The notes: generated by a model from the sequence alone, not told the origin. 64,000 bases of DNA from Pseudacidovorax sp. NFM-22 (GCF_021401245.1 NZ_JACBFY010000004.1:1-64000), one strand, 5' to 3'; shown: positions 49,232 through 57,580, numbered from the stretch's first letter. Numbers and translations are program-made.

Positions 49232-49908
49232 GAGGTCTTGGCGCCGGCCCAGGTGGGGCGCAGCCAGTCGCGCGTGATCAGGCCCGACAGTCCGGGCCCG
49301 GGGGGCAACTGCAGTTGCAGCCGGACGCCGTCGGGCAGCGTGGCCGTGCCCAGGGCCTGTGCCTGGACCGCCACGCTCCAGGCGCCATTGCGGAAGTAGC
49401 CCACGTTCCAGCTGGCCGCGGGCAGGACGCGCGTGGCGGCCGCGTCGGCGCCGGGCAGGGCGGACTCGGCCCACGCCGCGGCCGTGCCCCAGGCCTGGGT
49501 CCAGTCGGCACGGCTGGCCAGCGGCGGCGACTGCCAGCGCAGCCAGCTGCTGCTGCCGTCGGCGGTGGCGCCGACCGTCCACGCGATCACCCGCGCCGCA
49601 GGGCTGCCCTGGGCATCGACGGCCTGCCGGGTGATGCGCAGCACGCGGCCGTTCCAGTCCAGCGCGGGCGTGTTGCCGAAATTCGTGGCGCCGTCCAGGT
49701 CGGCGCCCCACTGGGCGAGCGCCGTCTGCAGCACCAGCACGGCTTCGTCGCGCGCGCCGTGCTGCGACTGGGCGCGGGCCATGCTGTCTAGCCCTCGCCA
49801 GCTGATCAGCGCCAGCAGGGCCATCGCCGCCAGCGCCACCAGCAGTTCGACCAGCGTGAAGCCGCGCAGGCGGACGGCGGCCCCGGGGGCCCGGCGGTGC
49901 CTCGTCAT
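49228..49908 (-). CDS. gspJ: Type II secretion minor pseudopilin GspJ
   Basis: A 226-residue pseudopilin with the prepilin motif RLRGFTLVELLVALAAMALL, cut after Gly by the T2SS prepilin peptidase (encoded outside this window). The following ISWRGLDSMARAQSQH and the later beta domain are typical of GspJ. The start shares one base with the gspI stop. Confidence 0.92.
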   Translation of the reverse strand: MTRHRRAPGAAVRLRGFTLVELLVALAAMALLALISWRGLDSMARAQSQHGARDEAVLVLQTALAQWGADLDGATNFGNTPALDWNGRVLRITRQAVDAQGSPAARVIAWTVGATADGSSSWLRWQSPPLASRADWTQAWGTAAAWAESALPGADAAATRVLPAASWNVGYFRNGAWSVAVQAQALGTATLPDGVRLQLQLPPGPGLSGLITRDWLRPTWAGAKTS

Positions 49909-50342
49909 CAGTAGCGACCGATCACGGTGGACAGACGCAGCAGCGGCCAGCGCTGCGCATCGCGCACCTGCACGTCGATGCGGTTGAAGTTGGGGTTGAG
50001 GGTGGGGGTGGTGGACACCCCCACATCCAGCTGCAGGCCGGCCTGCTCGCAGCCCTGGCTGCTCTCGCCCACCGGCGGCATCTGCGGCGACAGGCGCAGC
50101 TGGATCAGCTGGTTCTCGGCACACAGCTGGGCCAGCACCATGTCGGACTGGCGCTGCGCATTGCGGGTGAGCGCGTTGGTGGCCTGCGCCCCGGCCGCCA
50201 GGGCGATGGCGACGATCGCCAGGGCGACCAGCACCTCGACCAGCGTGAAGCCGTGGTGACGAGGCAGGGCCGGCCTCCTGGCCGCAGCGTCCGCGCCACC
50301 GGAGCGGCAAGAGCGCATCGGAGCGGTCCTGCCTGCCTTCAT
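49908..50342 (-). CDS. gspI: Type II secretion minor pseudopilin GspI
   Basis: A 144-residue pseudopilin with a long basic leader (MKAGRTAPMRSCRSGG...) before HHGFTLVEVLVALAIVAIAL, the N-methylation-type motif. ATNALTRNAQRQSDMVLAQL and AENQLIQLRL are the GspI signature. ATGA overlap with gspH. A start at the second Met (MRSCRSG) is possible. Confidence 0.9.
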   Translation of the reverse strand: MKAGRTAPMRSCRSGGADAAARRPALPRHHGFTLVEVLVALAIVAIALAAGAQATNALTRNAQRQSDMVLAQLCAENQLIQLRLSPQMPPVGESSQGCEQAGLQLDVGVSTTPTLNPNFNRIDVQVRDAQRWPLLRLSTVIGRY

Positions 50343-50821
50343 GGCGACCCCGGATCGACCACGGAGAAGGGACGAAGTCCGTCGGTGGCCAATCGCAGCA
50401 CCTGCACAGGCGGGCCTTCGCCGCGGATCAGCACCTGCTGCGCGCCGATGATGGGCTCCGGTCCCAGCAGCAGCGACGCCACGGGGCGGCCGGCCGCATC
50501 GAGGGGCTGGGCGCTCACGCCCGCCATCTGCCAATCCTGGGGAAGGGCGCCGGGCGGCACACCGTCGAAAACGAAGCCTTGCTGCGTGACACGCCAGCGC
50601 ACCGATGCCCCGCTGGCGCGGGCCTGGGCGCGGCCGGCTTCGAGCAGGGCGACGAGCCGCTCGGCCTCGCGGTCCAGGCTGGCGCGCGCCGTGTCGCGCA
50701 ATGCGAAGCCGACGCCCGCGGTCGCGAAGGCGATGATCGCGACCACCACCAGCAGCTCGATCAGCGTGAAGCCGGCGGCGGGGCGGCGCAGGTGGCTACT
50801 GCCAGCTGCCGATGTCGGCAT
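50339..50821 (-). CDS. gspH: Type II secretion minor pseudopilin GspH
   Basis: A 160-residue pseudopilin. The leader MPTSAAGSSHLRRPAA precedes GFTLIELLVVVAIIAFAT, then REAERLVALLEAGRAQARASG, as in GspH. The ATG at 50821 lies inside the end of gspG (26-nt overlap). A further upstream Met would overlap more and is not favoured. Confidence 0.88.
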   Translation of the reverse strand: MPTSAAGSSHLRRPAAGFTLIELLVVVAIIAFATAGVGFALRDTARASLDREAERLVALLEAGRAQARASGASVRWRVTQQGFVFDGVPPGALPQDWQMAGVSAQPLDAAGRPVASLLLGPEPIIGAQQVLIRGEGPPVQVLRLATDGLRPFSVVDPGSP

Positions 50822-51239
50822 CGTTGCCTTCGCCCCCGGGCTGGCCGTCGGCGCCGAGCGAAAGCACATCCACCTCGCCTTTGATGCCCGGATTCACGTA
50901 CTGGTAGGGCCGGCCCCAGGGATCGTTGGGCAGCTTGTCGACGTAGGGCTTCCAGTTGGGCGCGGCGGGGCCGGTGGTCGGCCGCGTGACCAGGGCCTGC
51001 AGGCCTTGTTCGCTCGTCGGGTAGCGCTGGTTGTCCAGGCGGTACATCTTGAGCGCGTTCATCAGGTTGTTGACGTCCGTGCGGGCGGCGGTCACCCGCG
51101 CGTCGTCCGCGCGGCCGATCACATTGGGCACGATCAGGGCGGCGAGCACGCCGATGATCACCAGCACGACCATCAGTTCGATGAGCGTGAAGCCGCGCTG
51201 GAGATGGCTCTGCCGGTTGCGTTTGTAGGAAGCTGTCAT
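50796..51239 (-). CDS. gspG: Type II secretion major pseudopilin GspG
   Basis: A 147-residue major pseudopilin. The leader MTASYKRNRQSHLQR is followed by GFTLIELMVVLVIIGVLAAL. The C-terminal calcium-binding style end is visible as DPWGRPYQYVNPG and SLGADGQPGGEGNDADIGSW. It is the first gene of the minus-strand gsp operon. Its start lies only 25 bp from the divergent gspC start. Confidence 0.95.
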   Translation of the reverse strand: MTASYKRNRQSHLQRGFTLIELMVVLVIIGVLAALIVPNVIGRADDARVTAARTDVNNLMNALKMYRLDNQRYPTSEQGLQALVTRPTTGPAAPNWKPYVDKLPNDPWGRPYQYVNPGIKGEVDVLSLGADGQPGGEGNDADIGSWQ

Positions 51240-51264
51240 GGGCGGCGCATGATAATGCCCGCAT

Positions 51265-51747
51265 ATGACGAGTGCGTTGCCCGTACCTTCCCGATGGCCC
51301 GTGGCCTTGATCACTGCCGCGCTCTGGGCGGCCGCCGCTGCGAGCGCGGTCTATTGGGGGCTGCGGCTCGCCTCGCCCGCCGGGTCCATGCTGCCGCCGC
51401 CGGTGGCTGCGCCGGTGTTGAGCGTGCAGACCGCGGAGGTGGCTCGCGCCTTCGGTGCATTGAAGGTGGCGGCCAGCGCGCCGGTCGCGCCGGACGTGGC
51501 CAGCCGATTCAGGCTGCTGGGCGTGGCGGCCGACCGCGAAGGCGGTGGCGCCGCGCTCATCGCGGTCGATGGCAAGCCGCCGCGTTCCTATCGCACCGGT
51601 GCGGCCTTCGACGGTCAGCTGGTGCTGCAGTCCATCGATACCGCGGGGGTGCACATCGGACCGGCGACCGGTGGCACCGGCTTTCGTTTGATGGTGCCGT
51701 CGCGTCCCCTGGCCGTGAACGGACCGCCGCGGGCGGCCGAGCCTTGA
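51265..51747 (+). CDS. gspC: Type II secretion protein GspC (short form, no PDZ domain)
   Basis: A 160-residue inner-membrane protein. The transmembrane segment is VALITAALWAAAAASAVYWGL. The HR domain follows (VASRFRLLGVAADREGGGAALIAVDGKPPRSYRTG). It would link the inner platform to GspD. The C-terminal PDZ domain of classical GspC is absent, as in several betaproteobacteria. It is divergent from gspG with an extremely short spacer. Confidence 0.85.
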   Translation: MTSALPVPSRWPVALITAALWAAAAASAVYWGLRLASPAGSMLPPPVAAPVLSVQTAEVARAFGALKVAASAPVAPDVASRFRLLGVAADREGGGAALIAVDGKPPRSYRTGAAFDGQLVLQSIDTAGVHIGPATGGTGFRLMVPSRPLAVNGPPRAAEP

Positions 51748-51764
51748 TCTGAACCTGCGGTTGT

Positions 51765-53321
51765 TCAGGCCTGGAGGAAGAGGCGGTAGGCGGGGTTGGC
51801 GGTCTCTTCGATGAAGGGATAGCCCAGTTCGTCCAGGAAGGCCTGGAACACACCGTCTTCCGCCGCCGGCACCTGCAGGCCGACGAGGATGCGCCCATAG
51901 TCCGCGCCCTGGTTGCGGTAGTGGAACAGGCTGATGTTCCAGTTCGGCTTCATCAGGCTCAGGAACTTCAGCAAGGCCCCGGGCCGCTCCGGAAAGATGA
52001 AGCGCAGCAGCCGCTCGTCGCTCGCCAGACCGCTGCGCCCTCCCACCATGTAGCGCACGTGCTCCTTGGCCAACTCGTCGTGGGTGAGGTCGAGTGCGCC
52101 GAACCCGTGGCTTTGGAACAGATGGGCAATGCTGGCGGATTCGCCGCGCTGCTGGGTCGTCAGGCCCACGAACACATGGGCCTGCTGCGCGTCGCTGATG
52201 CGGTAGTTGAACTCCGTCACGTTGCGCGGGCCGCCTGGCAACTGGCCCACCAGTTCGCAAAAGCGCCGGAAGCTGCCGCGCTCCTCGGGGATGGTGATGG
52301 CGAATAGCGCTTCGCGCTCCTCGCCCACCTCGGCGCGTTCGGCCACGAAGCGCAGCCGATCGAAGTTCATGTTGGCGCCACACAAAATGGCGGCATAGGT
52401 CTCGCCCCGCTTTCCGTGCGTTTGCACGTACTGCTTGATGGCGGCGACGGCCAGTGCGCCCGCGGGCTCGACGATGCTGCGCGTGTCGATGAAGACGTCC
52501 TTGATGCCGGCGCAGACGGCGTCGGTGTCCACCGTGATGAACTCGTCGACGAGGTCACTGGCGATACGGAAGGTTTCTTCGCCCACCAGCTTGACGGCCG
52601 TGCCGTCGGAGAACAGGCCGACATCTGGCAGCGTGACGCGATGCTTGGCGGCCACGGATTGCATCATGGCGTCCGAGTCGTTCATCTGGACGCCAATCAC
52701 GCGGATGTCCGGCCTGACTGCCTTGATGTAATTGGCGACGCCTGAAATCAACCCGCCGCCGCCGATGGCGACGAAGACAGCGTCCAGCCTGCCCTGGTGC
52801 TGGCGGAGGATCTCCATCGCGATCGTGCCCTGCCCGGCAATGACCTCCGGGTCGTCGAAAGGATGCACGAAGGTCAGGCCTTCTCGTTCCTGCAGCGTCA
52901 ACGCGTATTGATAGGCATCGGAATAGCTGTCGCCGTGCAGGTGGACCTCGCCGCCCAGCCCCCGTACCGCGTCGATCTTGAGCTGGGGCGTCGTGACCGG
53001 CATGACGATGACCGCCCGGGTGTCCAGCTTGCGCGCACCCAGGGCGACCCCTTGCGCATGGTTGCCTGCGGATGCGCAGATGACGCCGCGTGCCAGTTGC
53101 TCCGCCGACAGATGGGCCATCTTGTTGTAGGCGCCACGCAGCTTGAAGCTGAAGACAGGCTGCTGGTCTTCACGCTTGAGCAACACCGTATTGCCAACTC
53201 TTTCACTCAATGCGCGCGCAGGTTCCAGCGCCGATTCGATGGCCACGTCATACACGCGGGCGGTCAGAATTTTTTTGAGATAGTCGGCGGGCGTCAGCGC
53301 CGGTCCCTGGCTGGTTGGCAT
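51765..53321 (-). CDS. ilvA: Threonine ammonia-lyase, biosynthetic (IlvA)
   Basis: A 518-residue PLP enzyme that deaminates threonine to 2-oxobutanoate, the first committed step to isoleucine. The PLP lysine is in FSFKLRGAYN (K60), the phosphate-binding loop is AIGGGGLISG, and CASAGNHAQGVA precedes it. The C-terminal part has two ACT-like regulatory units (EEREALFAITIPEERGSF and ERLLRFIFPERPGALLKFL), so isoleucine feedback is expected. Start MPTSQGPALTPADYL. It ends 17 nt from the gspC stop in a convergent layout. Confidence 0.96.
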   Translation of the reverse strand: MPTSQGPALTPADYLKKILTARVYDVAIESALEPARALSERVGNTVLLKREDQQPVFSFKLRGAYNKMAHLSAEQLARGVICASAGNHAQGVALGARKLDTRAVIVMPVTTPQLKIDAVRGLGGEVHLHGDSYSDAYQYALTLQEREGLTFVHPFDDPEVIAGQGTIAMEILRQHQGRLDAVFVAIGGGGLISGVANYIKAVRPDIRVIGVQMNDSDAMMQSVAAKHRVTLPDVGLFSDGTAVKLVGEETFRIASDLVDEFITVDTDAVCAGIKDVFIDTRSIVEPAGALAVAAIKQYVQTHGKRGETYAAILCGANMNFDRLRFVAERAEVGEEREALFAITIPEERGSFRRFCELVGQLPGGPRNVTEFNYRISDAQQAHVFVGLTTQQRGESASIAHLFQSHGFGALDLTHDELAKEHVRYMVGGRSGLASDERLLRFIFPERPGALLKFLSLMKPNWNISLFHYRNQGADYGRILVGLQVPAAEDGVFQAFLDELGYPFIEETANPAYRLFLQA

Positions 53322-53391
53322 GGCGAAGGGGAGGACCAATGAGAACAGCGTTTGATGATACGCGGCACTCGTTTTGCACCCAGGAAGCGGT

Positions 53392-54522
53392 ATGGACACG
53401 AATGTCATCTTCCGCTTAACAGCAGTGCAAGCGGCCAACGATTCCGCTTTTTCGGGGCGAGTACATCCCGGGGACCCCGTGCCCCCCAAGCTCTTAACAA
53501 TTAAGAAAGAGTCGTCAGACGTTTTTGTCAGAGACCTCGCGATGGGCTTGCTGCAGGCGGAGCGTGCTCGCGTGCAGCGCAAGGAGATTGCGTGGGGGAG
53601 CTGGCAGATCATGAGCAACCGCATGGATGCCCATCTGCTGCCCTTGCTGGGTGACCGGCTGGCGCGCGACGTGGATGGGGTGGCCGCGCAGGAGTTGATC
53701 GATCGCCTGGGGGAGCAGGACTTCACCAGCACGACGATCGCGCAGTACATGGTCCTGCTGCGCAAGACCTTGATGCATGGCGTGCTGACTGGCGTGCTCG
53801 ATGAGATGCCGCGGCTGCCCAAGGTCAAGATCCGCAGCCAGCCGCGTGGCAGCTTCAGCGTGGCGGAGTACCGGCGCCTGGTTGCCACTGCGAGGCGGTT
53901 GGTAGGTCAACCCCATCCCGTCCTCGAGACGCTGCAGCCCGGCGAGCGCTTCTGGATTGCGCGCGAGTTGCTCTACATGCCCCGGGAGTTGCCGTGGCTG
54001 ATCCGGTGGATGGTGAACACCTTCGTGCGCCCCAGTGACATCAAGAGCGTGAGGCATCGGCACATCGACGTCGTGCGTGGCAAGCATGTGTACCTGCGCA
54101 TGCGGTTGCCCGAGACCAAGCGGCACAGCCAGCCGATGGTGAGTCTTCGGCCTGCCGTCCAGGTCTATGAGGTGCTCCGCAGCGATCGTCGCTCGAGAGG
54201 CGAGGTGGCGCCCGACGACTACCTCTTCTTCCCTGAATTGAAGAATCGGGAGCACGCGCTCGCGGTGCTCAACTTCTTCTTCAAATGGGTGCTTCAGGAA
54301 GCCGGCCTCGAGACCGGCCCGCTTGGGCAGAAGCGAACGCTGTATTGCCTTCGCCACACGGCGATCACCCTGCGTCTGCTCTACGGTCAGGGGATTGACA
54401 TGCTCACGTTGGCCCGCAACGCGCGGACCAGCGTCAACATGATCGAGCGCTTCTATGCGTCGATCCTGAGTGGGGAAATGAATGTGGGGCTGCTGCAGAG
54501 CCGGCGCGGCCGCGGGGATTAG
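53392..54522 (+). CDS. Tyrosine-recombinase-like integrase (orphan)
   Basis: A 376-residue protein of the phage-integrase fold. The catalytic half has FVRPSDIKSVRHRHID (first Arg), TKRHSQPMVSLRP, YCLRHTAITLRLLYGQG (second Arg, with Tyr where HxxR recombinases usually have His) and the nucleophile candidate in NMIERFYASI. Start MDTNVIF has AGGAAG just upstream; a TTG 18 nt earlier is possible. No attachment site, repeat or phage gene lies nearby, so it is a stand-alone or domesticated integrase. It is divergent from ilvA. Confidence 0.85.
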   Translation: MDTNVIFRLTAVQAANDSAFSGRVHPGDPVPPKLLTIKKESSDVFVRDLAMGLLQAERARVQRKEIAWGSWQIMSNRMDAHLLPLLGDRLARDVDGVAAQELIDRLGEQDFTSTTIAQYMVLLRKTLMHGVLTGVLDEMPRLPKVKIRSQPRGSFSVAEYRRLVATARRLVGQPHPVLETLQPGERFWIARELLYMPRELPWLIRWMVNTFVRPSDIKSVRHRHIDVVRGKHVYLRMRLPETKRHSQPMVSLRPAVQVYEVLRSDRRSRGEVAPDDYLFFPELKNREHALAVLNFFFKWVLQEAGLETGPLGQKRTLYCLRHTAITLRLLYGQGIDMLTLARNARTSVNMIERFYASILSGEMNVGLLQSRRGRGD

Positions 54523-54548
54523 GGCGCGCAGCAGCGCAACTAGCGCGA

Positions 54549-54578
54549 AAAGCCACCCGGCTCTGGCTGGGTGGCTTT
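54549..54578. terminator. Intrinsic terminator shared by integrase and porin 1
   Basis: AAAGCCACCC and GGGTGGCTTT form a 10-bp stem around a 10-nt loop between the two convergent genes. On the minus strand TTTT continues after the stem. The stem is almost the same as the one after the second porin (58887-58919), so it is the original porin terminator. Confidence 0.75.
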
Positions 54579-54614
54579 CAAGAGTCTTCGACAACTGGCT
54601 CACGCCAGCTTGCA

Positions 54615-55811
54615 TCAGAAGGAGTGACGAATACCCAGGTCGTAGCCGACCGAGGTCTTCGGCGCATAGCCTCCGACGGCGGTGCCGTTCGTGATCGACA
54701 CCACGGTCGGAGCCGTGATGCTGTTTGAGCCTGCACTGAAGTTGGCGCCGTTCTTGTTCTTGATGTAGGCCACGGTGGCGTACAGGGCGGTGCGCTTGCT
54801 CAGGTTGTGAACGTAACCGACAGCCAGTTGATCAGCCTTGGGTGGGCTGTAGCTGAAGGTGGAGAGCGGGTTTTGGTCCGTCTTGATTTTCACGTTGCCA
54901 TAGGAGGCTTTGATCACGCCTGCGCCGACCGGAACGGTCACGCCCAGCAGATAGCCATCCAACTTGGTCGCAGGATTGAACACGGGTGCGTTCTCGGAGT
55001 AGTCGATCACGCTCTTGGTGTTCTGGTACTGGGCAAACAGCTTGGCGGCGCCGAAGTCGTAGCTGCCAGCCAGGCTGAAGTTCTTGACCAATGCGTCGGC
55101 GCCGAGCGCGTATGACGACTTGGCGTTCTGTTCACCGTAGGAAAGGGCGACATCCACGGGGCCGTTGGCATAGCCGAAGCGGCCGCCCCAGTACCGGCCG
55201 CCCCGGCTGTTGTCGTTCAGGCTGCTTTGGATGGCACTGTCGTACTTGCCTTGCTCATGGAATGCGTACTGCAGTTGACCGTAGAAGCCTCCCAGATTGC
55301 CGGGCAGGAAGTAGCCGACCGAGTTGTTGCTGCGCACGTTGTTGGCTTCGAATGCGGTCGCGGCGCGCTGAACCAATGCAGAACCCGCGCCGTTTGTGCC
55401 GAACGGATCGAACACGGTCAGATTCCAGAACGTGGGCTTGTAGTCACGGCCCAAGCGCACTTCGCCGAACGGGCCCGACAGGCTCACTGTGGAGCGTCGT
55501 TGGAAGTTGAAACCACCGCCTGTGGCCGCGCCGGTGCCTTCGTCATTGCTCAGAGCGCCTTCCAGCCAGAAGCTGGCTGCAAGTCCGCCCCCCAGATCTT
55601 CCTTGCCGCGGAAGCCCAGACGGCTGGAACTGTTGGCGGAGTTGTTCAGGCCGGTCTTGCTGGCCTTTGCTGTGCTTGGCAGCAAAGCGTAAGCCAGAGG
55701 GTTGGCCCGCAACGTCAGCGGGTCCTGAACCAGCTCACTTTTGTTAGAAACACTGCTGATCGAGGCGTCCACGATGCCGAACAGCTCGACCGACGATTGG
55801 GCCGAGGCCAC
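54615..55811 (-). CDS. Gram-negative porin 1, 5'-truncated (likely silent)
   Basis: A trimeric outer-membrane porin of the Burkholderiales type. From AQSSVELFGIVDASIS to the terminal SVGYDLGIRHSF it is complete and closely similar to the porin at 57581-58846. Shared blocks include GGRYWGGRFGYANGP and NLSKRTALYATVAYIKN. The coding match continues upstream only to about 55844 (LAALAALAVAGVASA of the signal peptide). The expected ATG-Lys-Lys start is replaced by unrelated sequence, and no ATG, GTG or TTG precedes the signal core in frame. The GTG at 55811 would give no signal peptide. A transcription terminator lies 52 bp before it. Probably a recent pseudogene, though the frame is intact. Confidence 0.75.
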   Translation of the reverse strand: MASAQSSVELFGIVDASISSVSNKSELVQDPLTLRANPLAYALLPSTAKASKTGLNNSANSSSRLGFRGKEDLGGGLAASFWLEGALSNDEGTGAATGGGFNFQRRSTVSLSGPFGEVRLGRDYKPTFWNLTVFDPFGTNGAGSALVQRAATAFEANNVRSNNSVGYFLPGNLGGFYGQLQYAFHEQGKYDSAIQSSLNDNSRGGRYWGGRFGYANGPVDVALSYGEQNAKSSYALGADALVKNFSLAGSYDFGAAKLFAQYQNTKSVIDYSENAPVFNPATKLDGYLLGVTVPVGAGVIKASYGNVKIKTDQNPLSTFSYSPPKADQLAVGYVHNLSKRTALYATVAYIKNKNGANFSAGSNSITAPTVVSITNGTAVGGYAPKTSVGYDLGIRHSF

Positions 55812-55895
55812 ACCGGCGACAGCCAGGGCAGCCAGAGCAGCTAGGGTTGCCCACGATCTTCTAGAGTGGCCGCTGCTCGCACGAACCCACAGGCC

Positions 55896-55929
55896 AAAGA
55901 AAAAAGCCCCGAGTCTTGCGACTCGGGGC
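55896..55929 (-). terminator. Strong intrinsic terminator of the putative sRNA
   Basis: GCCCCGAGTC and GACTCGGGGC make a perfect 10-bp stem with a 4-nt loop, followed on the minus strand by TTTTTTCTTT. It is a textbook Rho-independent terminator and lies upstream of porin 1, where no minus-strand coding gene precedes it. Confidence 0.9.
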
Positions 55930-55989
55930 CAAATCCACCAATTGGGAGGGTGGAGGAGACAACTGGGGCATACCCTGAGGTATGCGTTG
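55899..55989 (-). ncRNA. Putative small RNA with anti-Shine-Dalgarno-like stretch
   Basis: A compact unit of about 90 nt. The promoter is just upstream (next entry). The predicted RNA starts near 55989. Hairpin 1 is GCATACC-TCAG-GGTATGC (55968-55985). Then comes the single-stranded CCCAGTTGTCTCC. Hairpin 2 is TCCACC-CTCCCAATT-GGTGGA, whose loop contains CTCCC, and the terminator hairpin with U-run follows. CUCC stretches in open positions can pair with ribosome-binding sites, as in many Hfq-type regulators (known principle; application here is inference). There is no ORF of note inside. It could alternatively be a leader attenuator of a formerly intact porin operon. Confidence 0.6.
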
Positions 55990-55995
55990 GGCTAA

Positions 55996-56023
55996 AGTAT
56001 AGCAAAGCAATGCTGCATCGCAA
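55996..56023 (-). promoter_or_regulatory. Promoter of the putative sRNA
   Basis: On the minus strand an extended -10, TGCTATACT (TATACT core at 55996-56001), is preceded after 16 nt by TTGCGA (56018-56023; 4 of 6 to the -35 consensus). It is the best sigma-70-like promoter I see in the window. Confidence 0.6.
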
Positions 56024-56111
56024 CAAGTTGGTGATGCGGAAGCGCAACATTTCTACAGATGCCTGTCATGCCGTGAAGCAGTTCACGGACGCGGGCCAGG
56101 AACTCTTGCAG

Positions 56112-56579
56112 ATGGAATGCACAGTCAGTTGGACCGGCCACGCCGGAACGCGCTCATCCATGGGCTTTGTTGCCGAGACGGGCAGCGGTCACATCTTGAC
56201 CATGGACGGCGCGCCGGACGCCGCACGGCCTGAGAACGGGGGCCTGAACCTCGCCCCGCGGCCGATGGAAACCGTGCTGGCGGGCACTGGGGGATGCACC
56301 GCCTACGACGTGGTCATGATCCTTCGCCGTGGACGTCATCAAGTGGAAGGCTGCAGCGTACGTCTTACCAGCGAACGTGCGGAAAGGGATCCCAAGGTCT
56401 TCACCAAGATCCATATGCACTTCACGGTGACCGGCCGTGCGATTCCGGAGGCGGCCGTCGAGCGGGCGATCTCGCTGAGTCACGAAACCTACTGTTCAGC
56501 CAGCATCATGCTGGCCAAGACAGCTGAGATCACCACGAGCTATGAACTCGTGGACAGCTCTGGAGCCGCCTCGGCCTGA
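56112..56579 (+). CDS. OsmC family protein (YhfA-like)
   Basis: A 155-residue OsmC-fold protein. The start MECTVSWTGHAGTRSSMGF aligns with YhfA-type relatives and has AGGAAC upstream. The catalytic-type cysteines are in GTGGCTAYDV and in HETYCSASIMLAKTAEI, with Glu in APRPMETVLAG. Members reduce organic peroxides or bind thiol substrates. The frame is open another 100 nt upstream, but that stretch has no OsmC similarity and overlaps the divergent sRNA promoter. coq7 lies convergent next to it. Confidence 0.9.
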   Translation: MECTVSWTGHAGTRSSMGFVAETGSGHILTMDGAPDAARPENGGLNLAPRPMETVLAGTGGCTAYDVVMILRRGRHQVEGCSVRLTSERAERDPKVFTKIHMHFTVTGRAIPEAAVERAISLSHETYCSASIMLAKTAEITTSYELVDSSGAASA

Positions 56580-56636
56580 GATATCGTGTTCACTGGGTGC
56601 CTGCCGCGCTACCGGTCGGTGAGGCGCAGGGCGTGG

Positions 56637-57272
56637 TCAAATTCGATGGGCGACGGTGGTCATGACACGCGCGGCCGCGCGCATGAGCGCCTTTGCCGGG
56701 GCCGGCAACGGTAGCCCGCCCGCCTCTTCTGCCCAGGCGGCGTGAGCTGCTTCATCCGCCTTCATGCGGGCGACTACCGCGCGGGAGGCGACATCACCGG
56801 CAGGCAGACGACTCAGATGGCCTTCCAGATGCGCCTCGACCTGCCTTTCCGTCTCCTGGACGAAGCCCAGACTCCATCGGTCACCCAAACGACCAGCGAT
56901 CAGCCCCAGTACGAATGCGCCGCTGTACCAAAGTGGATTCAGCAGTGAAGGTCGAGCACCGAGCTTGTCTAGGCGCTCGCGCGTCCAGCTGAGGTGATCC
57001 GTTTCCTCCTGTGCCGCGCGCAGCAACTCCTGTTTCAGTAACAGGTCGGCGGTAGTCACCGCCTGCGCACTGTAGAGCGCCTGCGCGCATACCTCGCCCA
57101 CATGATTGACGCGCATCAGCGCGCCGGCCTCCTTGCGTTCGGCGGCAGACAACGGTGCTTCGGAATCCACCACGGCTTGCGCGGGAGATGGCGTGCTGGC
57201 GCGTGGGCTGCCCCAGATCGTGCGCAGCGCGCTATCCACAGCGTTGATACAAGCATCGACAGATGAACTCAT
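56637..57272 (-). CDS. coq7: Demethoxyubiquinone hydroxylase Coq7
   Basis: A 211-residue di-iron monooxygenase that hydroxylates 2-polyprenyl-3-methyl-6-methoxy-1,4-benzoquinol, the penultimate step of ubiquinone synthesis. Iron-ligand segments are [40 protein letters not shown] and [13 protein letters not shown]. The hydrophobic [18 protein letters not shown] suits membrane-interface binding. Start [13 protein letters not shown]; an in-frame Met 18 nt earlier (MRSNGD) is possible. Confidence 0.95.
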   Translation of the reverse strand: MSSSVDACINAVDSALRTIWGSPRASTPSPAQAVVDSEAPLSAAERKEAGALMRVNHVGEVCAQALYSAQAVTTADLLLKQELLRAAQEETDHLSWTRERLDKLGARPSLLNPLWYSGAFVLGLIAGRLGDRWSLGFVQETERQVEAHLEGHLSRLPAGDVASRAVVARMKADEAAHAAWAEEAGGLPLPAPAKALMRAAARVMTTVAHRI

Positions 57273-57580
57273 GTCGCCATTGGAACGCATCCCGCGGGCG
57301 CCTTGCTTGCAGCAAGGTTTCGATGTTTTTCGCTATATGAAACTTCCATGGTCTAGGCGTGAGCGGGGAGTGCACCCTGACCTTGTTGTACTGCTGCAAC
57401 GAAACGCGGAGCCCTCTCCAGATTTGGCCCAATTTGCTTTGCCGTGGCGCCGAGCGTCTGGTGCAATAGCGACAACTTCCCAAAAGGAGGTTGGCCCGGG
57501 GCCCGGCGGGAGCACAGCATGTGCCAGCGCGGTGAACCCTTCGCACCGGCGCCCTATGTTTAACCTTGGAGAAACTTGCA
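57273..57580. other. 308-bp intergenic region between coq7 and porin 2
   Basis: No gene is seen. It must hold the coq7 promoter (minus) and the strong porin promoter (plus). I see a small hairpin CCTTGC-TTGCA-GCAAGG at 57301-57317 and a TATATG box near 57332. GGAGA lies 13 nt before the porin ATG, a ribosome-binding site at slightly long spacing. No clear -35/-10 pair could be fixed by eye. Confidence 0.55.

Noticed and set aside
55866-56111. Longer N-terminus for the OsmC protein from ATG 56010 or earlier
   Set aside because: The extra residues have no family similarity and run into the promoter and sRNA on the other strand; Met 56112 aligns with known OsmC/YhfA starts.
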